NCBI GenBank assembly: GCA_019658985.1
Contig: JAIFWS010000015.1
Location: 1 to 15,908 of the forward strand
Length of the DNA: 15,908 nucleotides
Reading direction: 5' to 3'
Origin: Candidatus Parcubacteria bacterium
GTDB taxonomy: Bacteria > Patescibacteriota > Minisyncoccia > Minisyncoccales > Staskawiczbacteraceae
Shown here one piece after another: positions 1-6,225 of the stretch. The notes under the pieces were generated by a model. The model was not told the DNA's origin, searched no databases, and saw nothing but the letters and a program-made list of their open reading frames with translations. Numbering within the stretch: position 1 is the first letter of the stretch; the number at the start of each line of letters is the position of its first letter. A program made the position numbers and the translations under genes.

Positions 1-2
1 GA

Positions 3-74
3 GAAGTTAATATAAAAATCATCGCGCAGGGTGTAAAATCAGACTACTTAGCGGGGCAAATTAAATATCATTAA
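3..74 (+). CDS. possible C-terminal tail of an upstream gene (partial)
   Basis: This frame is open from the left window edge to a TAA at 72-74 and reads as 23 residues ending in GQIKYH. The other two forward frames stop within the first 15 bases, so this is the only frame in which a gene could enter the window. The composition (alternating hydrophobic and polar residues such as NIKIIAQGVKSDYLAG) is compatible with a beta-strand-rich protein end. No domain can be assigned from so few residues, and the frame may be open by chance. The sequence left of the window would settle it. Confidence 0.35.
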   Translation, partial: EVNIKIIAQGVKSDYLAGQIKYH

Positions 75-131
75 CGATTTGAGTTACGGGGTCCCTGAAA
101 AATATTCCGTAATTCAAGATAACAAAAACAT

Positions 132-335
132 ATGATTAAATTATTACCATTATTAGTAGCAGCAGCGATAGCGGGAGTAGGGGGAATTTCCGCGGGCAAT
201 CTTAATCCTTTCCATGCCGATGTTGACGCAGATTCAATCAAACCCTCAGCCATGCAAGTGCAAAATTCCCAGAACCAGGAGGTAAGTGACAGTTCGGAAT
301 TGTTCCTCAGCGCGACCGGAAAGACTTCTTTCTAA
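132..335 (+). CDS. small secreted or membrane-anchored peptide, 67 aa
   Basis: I do not recognise this 67-residue protein. Residues 1-22 form a short basic start (MIK) and a hydrophobic, Ala/Gly-rich core ending near ISAGN, which reads as a signal peptide or single membrane anchor. The remaining ~45 residues are polar and Gln/Asn/Ser-rich, have no cysteines, and look disordered. No clear Shine-Dalgarno lies before the ATG at 132. A weak promoter-like pair (TTGAGT at 79-84 and TATTCC at 103-108) lies upstream. It is followed by a hairpin and an intrinsic terminator, so it is probably a single-gene unit. A secreted small peptide is the best description; no function is proposed. Confidence 0.55.
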   Translation: MIKLLPLLVAAAIAGVGGISAGNLNPFHADVDADSIKPSAMQVQNSQNQEVSDSSELFLSATGKTSF

Positions 336-524
336 TTACCTAAAGAAATACCGATAGTATTAAAACAAAGGTCGATTTTTGCCGCCGCCGCGCGGCAAAA
401 CAGCAAATAAATTATAAACTAAAAAGCCCCTGTCGCAAAACAAAAAGGCTTTTTAGCAATAACTTAACAGTTTTCACTATCAAGTCCTACTTTACTTATA
501 TTATATCTGTAAAAAAGTTTCAAG
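336..524. other. intergenic stretch with a GC hairpin and a terminator
   Basis: No gene is visible here. It holds a 9-bp perfect inverted repeat (TTTTGCCGC at 377-385, GCGGCAAAA at 392-400, six-base loop) with no T-run after it on either strand, so it is probably an RNA hairpin or protein site rather than a complete terminator. The octamer AAAGGTCG at 367-374 also occurs inside the longer element before both microprotein genes, but no TATAAT follows it here. The stretch 491-506 (TTTACTTATATTATAT) is AT-rich and could supply a -10 box for the 525 gene, though no convincing -35 box pairs with it. Confidence 0.5.
421..454 (+). terminator. intrinsic terminator after the 67-aa peptide gene
   Basis: AAAAAGCC at 421-428 pairs with GGCTTTTT at 447-454, with a loop of 18 bases. 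The A-tract/T-tract flanks make it usable from either strand. The GC part of the stem is short, so efficiency may be moderate. Confidence 0.6.
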
Positions 525-1847
525 ATGGTGAAAAGAAAAAGCATGAAAAAAATAATCGCACAAATCGCCATGATGGCAATCTTAGCAGCACCGCTGGCCT
601 CGGCCTTGCCGATGTCAGCCAGCGCGGTAACCCCTACCTGGGATGCTTCTGGAACCTATGTGATCAACATGAATTACCTGGGCACTGATTATCCGCATGA
701 CATGGTTTTAACCATGGATAATATGGGTAACCTTACCGGTCACGGCGGAAGCCCGGCTGGAGCCAATGTCTACATGTGGACAATAAATTCCGGGACGGTT
801 TCAGGGAATACAATTAATTTCACCGCGCACTATACGGCAACTGCCGACGCAGTAACCCCTCAGACCGTATTGCATATGACCGGAACAATCGGGACGGATG
901 GCAGTATGTCGGGTACGTGGTTTGATAATTACCAGGCCAGCCAAAGGAGCGGAACTTGGATGACCACATCGGGGAATGCTCAAGAAATCCCGCCTACTCC
1001 GGAATCAGTCAAAGTTACCATTGTAAAGTATGTTAATGGTATGGCGGCTACTGCTGCTAATACAAATAGCGCAACCTTTACGATGAACGCTACCTGGAAT
1101 GCTACGAATATCGGTTCCGGCTCGGGTCAGTTTACTTTGAGTCCAACCGGATTTAATAGCCCAACGCCATATCAGGCTGTAACAGCTGATATGACTTCGG
1201 GTGGAAGTTACAGCACTAGTGAAGTAATGAATTCTACAACAGGTGCCCAATGCCCTGCCCAAGGAACCGAAGGGGGAGTTCCCTTTATGTTAATGGGTTA
1301 TTCAACAGGAAATACCTTGGCCCAAGCCCAGGCAGCGGCTCCTACCATGACGCCCCCATCCTTTACCAACCTCATGTCTGATAAATACGTTATCGTATGG
1401 AACATGCCATGCGATGGCACTACGGGAGGTATTGGAGGCGATGTCGTGCAAGATAACGGTATGTTGCATGTCGATTCCATTACGGTAGTTAATGGTTCGG
1501 CAACGGCCAATGGTACGTTCGCTTCAGGCTGGAAATACATTTTCCACATCACTGACCCTACTAATGAACCGAACTTGGCCATGAAATTCGCAGATTGGAT
1601 GAGCGGGGCCAACATGATTCCCGTTGCCAACAATATGAGAATTTCTTCCGCCCAGGCAAATAATGGTGGAGCTACGATCTTACTAACGGCTGCAAATACC
1701 TATTCTACTCCGCCGCTTGTGATGACCACGGATCTTGATCCGGGCATGGCGGGCAGGCAAGTCGATGTGACGGTAGAAGTTTCGATTCCTACCGGTACGC
1801 CTACGGGATCGTACACTACAACCTACGGAGTACAGTCGACTCCTTAG
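525..1847 (+). CDS. secreted two-part beta-rich protein, 440 aa, function unknown
   Basis: This is a secreted protein of unknown function. Residues 1-34 are a signal peptide: basic start (KRK..KK), a long Ala/Met/Leu core and a likely cleavage after SASA. Residues about 38-150 form a beta-strand-rich unit with Gly turns (GTYVINMNYLG, TGTIGTDGSMSGTWFDN, RSGTWMTTSG), reminiscent of small lipocalin-like barrels. After a Pro-rich linker (EIPPTPESVKV), residues about 157-440 form a larger Asn/Thr-rich beta region. It has one Cys in TTGAQCPAQG and one in IVWNMPCDG, which could pair after export. There is no membrane anchor at the C-terminus, so it is probably released or held non-covalently. The start may be the ATG at 525 or the one at 543 (MKKIIAQ), which gives a more typical signal peptide. 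The next gene begins 27 bases downstream, suggesting co-transcription. Confidence 0.8.
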   Translation: MVKRKSMKKIIAQIAMMAILAAPLASALPMSASAVTPTWDASGTYVINMNYLGTDYPHDMVLTMDNMGNLTGHGGSPAGANVYMWTINSGTVSGNTINFTAHYTATADAVTPQTVLHMTGTIGTDGSMSGTWFDNYQASQRSGTWMTTSGNAQEIPPTPESVKVTIVKYVNGMAATAANTNSATFTMNATWNATNIGSGSGQFTLSPTGFNSPTPYQAVTADMTSGGSYSTSEVMNSTTGAQCPAQGTEGGVPFMLMGYSTGNTLAQAQAAAPTMTPPSFTNLMSDKYVIVWNMPCDGTTGGIGGDVVQDNGMLHVDSITVVNGSATANGTFASGWKYIFHITDPTNEPNLAMKFADWMSGANMIPVANNMRISSAQANNGGATILLTAANTYSTPPLVMTTDLDPGMAGRQVDVTVEVSIPTGTPTGSYTTTYGVQSTP

Positions 1848-1874
1848 TCAATAATCTTAAATCGGCAATAAAAA

Positions 1875-2432
1875 ATGGCTACCATTAAAAAAATCATTAG
1901 TGCTCAAGTCATTGTTTTCGTTGCCGTCATGTTCCTTGGTGCCTCCGCCGCTCACGCGGCGGAGGTTACCGGGACGATTTCCTCTTCCGCTTCCTCAACC
2001 TCGCAGGCTGGGGGAAACGTTGGCGGAAGTGTTGGCGGCAGTACGGTTTCCGGCACCGTTAGCGGCGGAAGCTCTGGAAGCACGGTTTCCGGAACAGTGA
2101 GCGGCGGCGGGGGTGGAGGCGGCGGAACCGGCGGCGGCAGTGCCGTTTCTGGGAGCGTATCCAATGGCGGCGGCGGAACCGGCGGAGGCGCAACCGGAGG
2201 CACAAGCACCCCGGGCGGAACTGGAACAACTACTCCAACCACAGGGTCGGTCCTTGGAGCTTCAACTATAGCGGGTACTCCGGGCTTCCCTGAGGCGGGG
2301 TTTGCTCCTCAGGATAACGCCGAAGGCGCAGCAGTCACCGCGGGAGTGATCGCTATTATGGCGCTGGCATATGTTTCGCTGGCATCACTTTCATTTATTG
2401 CAATGCGCCGCTTGTTAACGTTAAAAAGATAA
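1875..2432 (+). CDS. Gly/Ser/Thr-rich surface protein with LPXTG-like C-terminal sorting signal
   Basis: Residues 1-29 are a classical signal peptide (MATIKKI, hydrophobic core, AHA cleavage site). Residues 30-124 are low-complexity Gly/Ser/Thr/Val sequence with degenerate repeats such as GSTVSGTVSGG (near 55 and 68). Then come SVLGAS, the motif FPEAG at 138-142, a membrane segment at about 152-177, and a basic tail RRLLTLKR. This order (motif, hydrophobic span, positive tail) is that of sortase-type anchors; FPEAG stands where LPXTG would be. I infer a stalk-like cell-surface protein anchored or processed at its C-terminus. No sortase gene is in the window. It follows the 440-aa secreted protein by 27 bases, so the two probably form an operon. 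The GC-rich repeats create long open frames on the other strand, which I regard as shadows. Confidence 0.8.
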   Translation: MATIKKIISAQVIVFVAVMFLGASAAHAAEVTGTISSSASSTSQAGGNVGGSVGGSTVSGTVSGGSSGSTVSGTVSGGGGGGGGTGGGSAVSGSVSNGGGGTGGGATGGTSTPGGTGTTTPTTGSVLGASTIAGTPGFPEAGFAPQDNAEGAAVTAGVIAIMALAYVSLASLSFIAMRRLLTLKR

Positions 2433-2451
2433 AGGTCGCGTATCGTATAAT
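2428..2451 (+). promoter_or_regulatory. promoter with 11-bp element before microprotein gene 1
   Basis: GATAAAGGTCG at 2428-2438 is followed after 7 bases by TATAAT at 2446-2451; the ATG is at 2471. The same 11 bases stand 8 bases before TATAAT at the second microprotein gene (7140-7164). The element overlaps the stop codon of the preceding gene. It occupies roughly -30 to -20, where no -35 consensus is obvious, so it may be an operator or a substitute recognition element. Confidence 0.6.
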
Positions 2452-2470
2452 TAATACGTGAGAGAGTATT

Positions 2471-2548
2471 ATGGCAAAATATAATTGTCCGGAATGCAAC
2501 CATAGGCACGAAACCGAAACCATGTGTTCGTGCGGATGTGATGAATAA
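2471..2548 (+). CDS. 25-aa Cys/His-rich microprotein, copy 1
   Basis: This is a 25-residue ORF with five Cys (6, 9, 19, 21, 23) and two motif His (11, 13) in the pattern CxxCxHxHETxxxCxCGCD. A paralogue at 7186-7263 has the same length and 13 identical residues, including every Cys and both His. Of the 11 identical residues after Met-Ala, seven use different synonymous codons (C6, H11, E14, T15, C19, G22, C23). That is strong evidence for selection on a protein rather than a DNA repeat. Ligand density suggests a zinc-binding or metallothionein-like peptide. It has its own promoter and a strong terminator, so it is probably a single-gene transcript. No clear Shine-Dalgarno is present (GAGAGAG lies 4-10 bases before the ATG). 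I know of no named family; metal binding is inference. Confidence 0.75.
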   Translation: MAKYNCPECNHRHETETMCSCGCDE

Positions 2549-2562
2549 AGGACAGGAATAAT

Positions 2563-2592
2563 AAAAAAGCCCCGCGCAGGCGGGGCTTTTTT
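2563..2592. terminator. symmetric bidirectional terminator between convergent genes
   Basis: GCCCCGC at 2569-2575 pairs with GCGGGGC at 2580-2586 (loop GCAG). Six As precede and six Ts follow the stem, so it works on both strands. It ends the microprotein transcript on the + strand and the histidine kinase transcript on the - strand, whose stop codon lies at 2594-2596. Confidence 0.9.
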
Positions 2593-2593
2593 A

Positions 2594-4498
2594 TTAAGTG
2601 AGGTATCGCATTAAATGGTCGATGTTGAGCGGTTTGGTTAAATGCACATCAAATCCCGCTTCTTTTGCCCGTTGCTTGTCTTTTTCCTGGCCGTATCCGG
2701 TGAAGGCGATCAATTTTATTTTCCGGTCTTTGCTGTCGTGCTGTTCCCTCAAGATTTTCGCCACTTTGTAGCCGCTGATCCCGGGCAGGCCGATATCGAT
2801 CAAGGCAGTATGAGGTTTGAACGTTTTGGAAATTTTAATGGCCGCCGATCCGTCGTGCGTTGACTTTACTTGGTATCCTTCGTGCACCAGGATATTAGAA
2901 ATCGCGTTGCGGATATCGGCATTGTCATCAACTACCAGGATCCGGGAAGTTTTTTCACCGGGTGCTTTAGATTCGCCCGCTTCCGGCAGTTCTGCTTTTT
3001 TTGATTTAGATTTTGTTGCTTCAATCGGCAGGGTGATAATGAATTCACTTCCTTTGCCCTTTCCTTTGCTGGTTACATGGACCGTTCCCTTATGCATCTG
3101 TACCAGGTTCTTTACCAGGTTTAATCCGATTCCAAGGCCTCCGACACCCATGAATGGCTGGTTTTCTCCTTTAAATAAGTCAAATATCCTGCTTATTTTA
3201 TCCTGGCTCATGCCTTCGCCGTTATCCTTGACCCGGATTTCAACGTGGCCATTTTTCGGCTGGCACTGGATGCTGATATGCCCTTTGGGCGGAGTATATT
3301 TTGAAGCGTTATTGATGACATTCACCAAGATTTGCTCGAGGCGGAGAGGGTCGGCATAAAGATACACTGGCCGCTTGCTGAGTAACAGCGATAAATCTTG
3401 CTGCTTGGTGGTAATGAACGGCATGGATGATTTTACCGAACCGTGGATCACATCAGAAATATTGATCCGGCTCTTTTTCAATGTGATCTGCCGGCGGCTT
3501 AACCGTGAAACATCCAGAATATCATTTAAAAGATCGGCCATGATCCGCGATTGCTTTTCAATAATATCAATTGCTTCTTTGGCGATAGGGTCGGTGAAAT
3601 CTTTACGCTGCAGAAATTGCGCGTTAGCCATAATCGGGGTGAGGGGATTGCGCAGTTCATGCGACATGATGGAAATGAAATTATTTTTCTCCTCGTCGGT
3701 TTTCTTGCGGTCGGTAATATCGGAAAAAATCAATGCCATCTGCTTTTTATTGGGCATATAGGCATACAATTCAAAGTATTTTTTCGTTGTTTCGTTGTAA
3801 TTTTCCAGGTAAAGCGGTTTGCCGGTAACTGCTACTTGGTCGTATTTTTTGCGGGTCGCGATGCTTTCCGGGGTTTCGGGGTTCCGGGCTATCTGATTGG
3901 CAGTTTTTCCCAGGATCATCTCCTTTTTCATCTTCGTCAGTTTTTCAAACGCCGGGTTGACATCAATGAACTTATAATCAACGGGCTTGCCCTTTTCATC
4001 GAAAATAATGTCCTGCAGGGCATACCCGTAATTCATCTTTTCAAATAACATATGGTACCGGGCTTCGCTTTCCCTCATGCTCTGCTCAAGATTTTTATTT
4101 TCAGTAATATTTAATCCGAAAATACGGACTACATTAAAAAGCGGGATGTAATGGATATTCTGCCGCCACCAAACATTGCCTATTTTTATTTCCCGGCTGA
4201 TGCCTTTCCGGCGTTTTTTAATGTCGCTTAGTATGCTTTTTAAACCGGCGAAGTAAGGATGTTTCATACCGCGTTTTTTGAGGTCGGGGAAGTTCTCGCG
4301 TGTCTGCGGATTTATATAGAGCACGTTGCCTTTGAAATCAACTTCGGTGATCGGCCGGGGATTGTAATCAGAAAAAGAAGCCAGCCGGGTACGGAAAAAA
4401 TCCAGCTCTTTTTTATAGTGGGCCACTTGTTTTACAAGATCGGCGATCTTCTGTTGATGGGTAGGCTTTTTAGCTTCTTTTTTAGATGATTTTGGCAT
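2594..4498 (-). CDS. soluble hybrid histidine kinase: PAS-HisKA-HATPase-receiver
   Basis: This 634-residue sensor kinase autophosphorylates a His and passes the phosphate to its own receiver domain. A basic, coiled-coil-like start (1-40) is followed by a PAS-like segment (about 45-135) and a clearer PAS domain (about 145-262). The HisKA dimerisation domain carries His280 in SHELRNP. The ATPase domain (about 375-492) shows the N-box NNASK (396-400), DNGEGM (425-430) and GLGIGL (454-459). After a charged Lys/Ser/Glu linker, the receiver (518-634) has the acidic pair D524/D525, phospho-acceptor D568 in LIDIGLPG, T600 and K622, so all key residues are intact. I see no membrane segment, so it should sense a cytosolic signal. 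No partner response regulator or phosphotransfer protein is in the window. It shares a promoter region with the divergent gene at 4586. Confidence 0.95.
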   Translation of the reverse strand: MPKSSKKEAKKPTHQQKIADLVKQVAHYKKELDFFRTRLASFSDYNPRPITEVDFKGNVLYINPQTRENFPDLKKRGMKHPYFAGLKSILSDIKKRRKGISREIKIGNVWWRQNIHYIPLFNVVRIFGLNITENKNLEQSMRESEARYHMLFEKMNYGYALQDIIFDEKGKPVDYKFIDVNPAFEKLTKMKKEMILGKTANQIARNPETPESIATRKKYDQVAVTGKPLYLENYNETTKKYFELYAYMPNKKQMALIFSDITDRKKTDEEKNNFISIMSHELRNPLTPIMANAQFLQRKDFTDPIAKEAIDIIEKQSRIMADLLNDILDVSRLSRRQITLKKSRINISDVIHGSVKSSMPFITTKQQDLSLLLSKRPVYLYADPLRLEQILVNVINNASKYTPPKGHISIQCQPKNGHVEIRVKDNGEGMSQDKISRIFDLFKGENQPFMGVGGLGIGLNLVKNLVQMHKGTVHVTSKGKGKGSEFIITLPIEATKSKSKKAELPEAGESKAPGEKTSRILVVDDNADIRNAISNILVHEGYQVKSTHDGSAAIKISKTFKPHTALIDIGLPGISGYKVAKILREQHDSKDRKIKLIAFTGYGQEKDKQRAKEAGFDVHLTKPLNIDHLMRYLT

Positions 4499-4502
4499 GG
4501 AG

Positions 4503-4530
4503 TTGCTGAAAAACGATATAGATGTATAAT
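4503..4530 (+). promoter_or_regulatory. promoter of the GC-rich phosphatase-like gene
   Basis: TTGCTG at 4503-4508, a 16-base spacer, then TATAAT at 4525-4530, giving a predicted start near 4537 and a leader of about 50 bases before the ATG at 4586. It shares five -10 positions with the opposing kinase promoter, so polymerase should not be able to occupy both at once. Confidence 0.6.
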
Positions 4531-4553
4531 AACCTAAAATCGCCCTTTGACAA
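4526..4553 (-). promoter_or_regulatory. promoter of the hybrid histidine kinase
   Basis: Read on the minus strand: -35 TTGTCA (4553-4548), a 16-base spacer and -10 TATTAT (4531-4526). This predicts a start near 4519 and a leader of about 20 bases before the ATG at 4498. The -10 box lies on top of the -10 box of a promoter reading the other way. Confidence 0.65.
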
Positions 4554-4575
4554 CCTCTATCTCAAGAAGCCTCCT

Positions 4576-4584
4576 GGAGAAAGG
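4576..4584 (+). promoter_or_regulatory. strong ribosome binding site deciding the 4586 start
   Basis: GGAGAAAGG lies just before the ATG, with GGAG ending 6 bases upstream. It is the best Shine-Dalgarno sequence in the window; most other genes here have weak ones or none. Confidence 0.7.
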
Positions 4585-4585
4585 C

Positions 4586-5260
4586 ATGCCCGAGCCGGAA
4601 TCGAAACCCCGACAAGGAAAGTCGGTTCCCGAAAAAAAGCGCAAGAAAGCGTGGAAACCCCGGGTCTTCGTCGCCTTTCACGGCGAGAAAAACGAAGGCC
4701 ACGTGGGGGACCTGACGGCGAAGGGCTTGCTCCAAGCCCAGAAAAACTGCGAAGCCATAGCTATCTGCAACCAGTATGGCACGCTCGACATCGCGGTGGT
4801 TGTGGTTGGCCATGCCCTGCGTTACGTTCAGATGCGGGAGGTATTGGCTAGCCACCCGGAATTCGCGGATGTGGAGACCGTGATGTGCCACCTTCTGGGT
4901 GAGCCCAACGCCACGATCAACGAATCCGCCGACGGCACCAGCCGGGTACTCTACGCGCCGGATCTCTCCATCGACAAGGCACACACGCTGCAGTTGACGG
5001 ATATCCTTCCGCCGAAGGAAGGATGGAAACTGGCCGACAGAATCGCCCGGAAAATCAACGCTGACCAGCTGTGGTGCGCGGGACGCCAGATGGGAAAACT
5101 CTTCGGCCTGAACCCGTTGCCGCGAAGCGGGTCACTGCTCGAAGTGCACTTCGACACCCGGCAGGTGACCAAGATCATCGACGGCGGGGAAGGAGAGATC
5201 AATCGCTGGGCTATCCATCTTTCCAATGGGGGATTTGATGGGAATCACGGCGGTAACTGA
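4586..5260 (+). CDS. degenerate histidine phosphatase (phosphoglycerate mutase-like) protein, 224 aa
   Basis: The basic N-terminus (1-26) leads into a segment resembling the start of histidine phosphatases: VFVAFHGEKN followed by GDLTAKGLLQA, where active members have RHGE..N and LTxxGxxQA. ALRYVQMREVLA (77-88) matches the region containing the second catalytic Arg. Near 163-190, LWCAGRQMGKLFGL and SGSLLEVHFD match the end of the fold, but the usual second catalytic His (SHG) reads AGR. The first catalytic Arg is replaced by Phe31. I infer a phosphatase-like fold that is probably inactive or has changed function. I chose ATG 4586, not the TTG at 4547, because GGAG (4576-4579) is correctly spaced from it. 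The gene is visibly GC-richer than its neighbours (one sampled 60-base line is 65% GC against 33% in the Rhs gene), suggesting recent transfer. Confidence 0.7.
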   Translation: MPEPESKPRQGKSVPEKKRKKAWKPRVFVAFHGEKNEGHVGDLTAKGLLQAQKNCEAIAICNQYGTLDIAVVVVGHALRYVQMREVLASHPEFADVETVMCHLLGEPNATINESADGTSRVLYAPDLSIDKAHTLQLTDILPPKEGWKLADRIARKINADQLWCAGRQMGKLFGLNPLPRSGSLLEVHFDTRQVTKIIDGGEGEINRWAIHLSNGGFDGNHGGN

Positions 5261-5331
5261 GAATACAAAATTCCAATCGCCATGGCGGCGGGTGGAATTT
5301 CATGGGAACGATCCCATAGTCTAGTACATAA

Positions 5332-5360
5332 GCCGGTGCGTACGCGCGCCGGCCTTTTTT
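5332..5360 (+). terminator. intrinsic terminator after the phosphatase-like gene
   Basis: GCCGGTGCG (5332-5340) pairs with CGCGCCGGC (5345-5353) across a TACG loop, with one G-T wobble. A short C/T step leads into a run of seven Ts. Confidence 0.85.
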
Positions 5361-5381
5361 TCCCGAAAAAGGCCGAGTTAA

Positions 5382-5409
5382 TTGTATTTTAATAAACAAT
5401 GTATATAAT
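5382..5409 (+). promoter_or_regulatory. promoter of the Lmo0937-type gene
   Basis: TTGTAT at 5382-5387, a 16-base spacer and TATAAT at 5404-5409. The predicted start near 5416 leaves a leader of about 84 bases before the ATG at 5500, longer than others in this window. Confidence 0.6.
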
Positions 5410-5499
5410 GAAGGCCCAAAGATAAAAGCCTGAACCTTGAATCGAAAATGCCTGAAGTAATTTTCAACGCGCATTTTTTGGTTGAGGATCATTAAAATT

Positions 5500-5634
5500 A
5501 TGTTTTTAGAAATCGGAATCGTTCTAATCGTACTCTGGCTGCTCGGTTTTTCATTCGCCCCGTTTGGCGGGTTGATCCATATCTTATTAGTGTTAGCCGT
5601 TATTTCTATCATCTGGCATTTTGTCGCCGGTTAG
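5500..5634 (+). CDS. Lmo0937-family small membrane protein, 44 aa
   Basis: This 44-residue hydrophobic protein has two short membrane segments (MFLEIGIVLIVLWLLGF and GGLIHILLVLAVISIIW) separated by a Gly-containing turn. That is the pattern of the very small Lmo0937/DUF5670-type membrane proteins (LWLLG, a Gly turn, then LIHLLLVIA). Members are widespread in bacteria and often linked to envelope stress, but no biochemical role is established. GAGG at 5484-5487 lies 12 bases before the ATG, a loose Shine-Dalgarno. Identification rests on motif and length. Confidence 0.8.
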   Translation: MFLEIGIVLIVLWLLGFSFAPFGGLIHILLVLAVISIIWHFVAG

Positions 5635-5711
5635 GTTAAAGAAAGTACGGCCCGGTTCGTCTTGTATGTATAAGGTCCAAATAAAATATTACCGTAACTA
5701 TTATAACTGCA

Positions 5712-6176
5712 ATGTCTACTTTTCTTGGTGATCTCATTCTTCTATTCGTACCCCCAAACAGCTTGATGCTATTCGCATTTTTGATGATTGCGGAGTGTTT
5801 GATTGCTCGGAGTATTCTTGAAGACTGGAAGTCCTCAGGTATAAAAATCCCATTGGGCCCGTTCCGGCAATTGAAAAATCTATTGCCCAAGCCCGCGCCC
5901 GAGGTTTCCCCTGAACACGCGATCCTCAGCCTTGTTTCCCAAAATAGCAATATGGGAATTAAAGATATTTCGACAACTATGGGCCTGACTACATGGACGA
6001 CCCGTAAATTAATGCAAAACCTGATTAGCAAAGGACAGGTGAAACGCCAGGTCGACATTAATATGAGGGGCAGGCGCGCGTTCTGTTACACGGCCGCGCC
6101 CTCGTATGACCGGCAGTTAAAGCAATATATGAAAGCTGCATCCTCCGGCTTGCTGCAGCTTATAAAAAATAATTAA
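5712..6176 (+). CDS. membrane-anchored winged-helix DNA-binding protein, 154 aa
   Basis: Residues about 6-32 are hydrophobic (LGDLILLFVPPNSLMLFAFLMI) and should anchor the N-terminus in the membrane. Residues about 66-130 read as a winged helix: a first helix HAILSLVSQN, the pair GIKDISTTMGL and TTWTTRKLMQNLISKG resembling a helix-turn-helix with recognition helix, and a basic beta wing VKRQVDINMRGRRAFCY. The C-terminus is a short amphipathic tail. The fold resembles MarR-type or similar winged-helix regulators, but I cannot name a family. The combination suggests a transcription factor held at the membrane. TATTAT (5699-5704) lies only seven bases before the ATG and no Shine-Dalgarno is present, so the mRNA may be leaderless. 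It sits between two other small envelope genes. Confidence 0.7.
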   Translation: MSTFLGDLILLFVPPNSLMLFAFLMIAECLIARSILEDWKSSGIKIPLGPFRQLKNLLPKPAPEVSPEHAILSLVSQNSNMGIKDISTTMGLTTWTTRKLMQNLISKGQVKRQVDINMRGRRAFCYTAAPSYDRQLKQYMKAASSGLLQLIKNN

Positions 6177-6225
6177 TGGGCCTGGGCCTGCGGAATGTTT
6201 TTGCGCGCCAAGGCTGGTAATCACT

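Larger units (their letters stand above)
5261..5499 (+). other. structured 3' region, then promoter and leader
   Basis: No gene is supported here. After the stop at 5260 come several inverted repeats: AAATTCCA (5268-5275) with TGGAATTT (5293-5300), enclosing a CGCC/GGCG palindrome; ATGGGA (5302-5307) with TCCCAT (5312-5317); then the terminator at 5332. Another pairing, GGCCTTTTT (5351-5359) with AAAAAGGCC (5366-5374), would compete with the terminator stem. From 5382 the sequence is AT-rich and holds the promoter of the next gene and a leader of about 80 bases. A 15-codon ORF at 5448-5495 in that leader is probably chance. Confidence 0.5.

Noticed and set aside
525..1847. Alternative genetic code (TGA as Gly) as in some CPR lineages
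   Set aside because: TGA ends the gene at 5260, and no in-frame TGA is needed at Gly positions in any gene, including the giant rhs frame.
1952..2242. Long minus-strand Pro/Val-rich open frame opposite the Gly-rich surface protein
   Set aside because: It is the mirror of GGC/GGA/GTT repeats. The + strand frame has a signal peptide, anchor and operon context; the minus frame has none of these.
2642..4489. Several + strand open frames across the histidine kinase gene
   Set aside because: They are shadows; the minus-strand frame has every kinase and receiver motif intact.
5448..5495. 15-codon ORF in the leader of the Lmo0937-type gene as a regulatory leader peptide
   Set aside because: It has no Shine-Dalgarno, no codon run typical of attenuation and no paired hairpins around it.
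5211..5612. Minus-strand ORF of 133 codons over the hairpin region and the Lmo0937-type gene
   Set aside because: It crosses a terminator, a promoter and a recognisable small gene on the other strand, and shows no protein motif.
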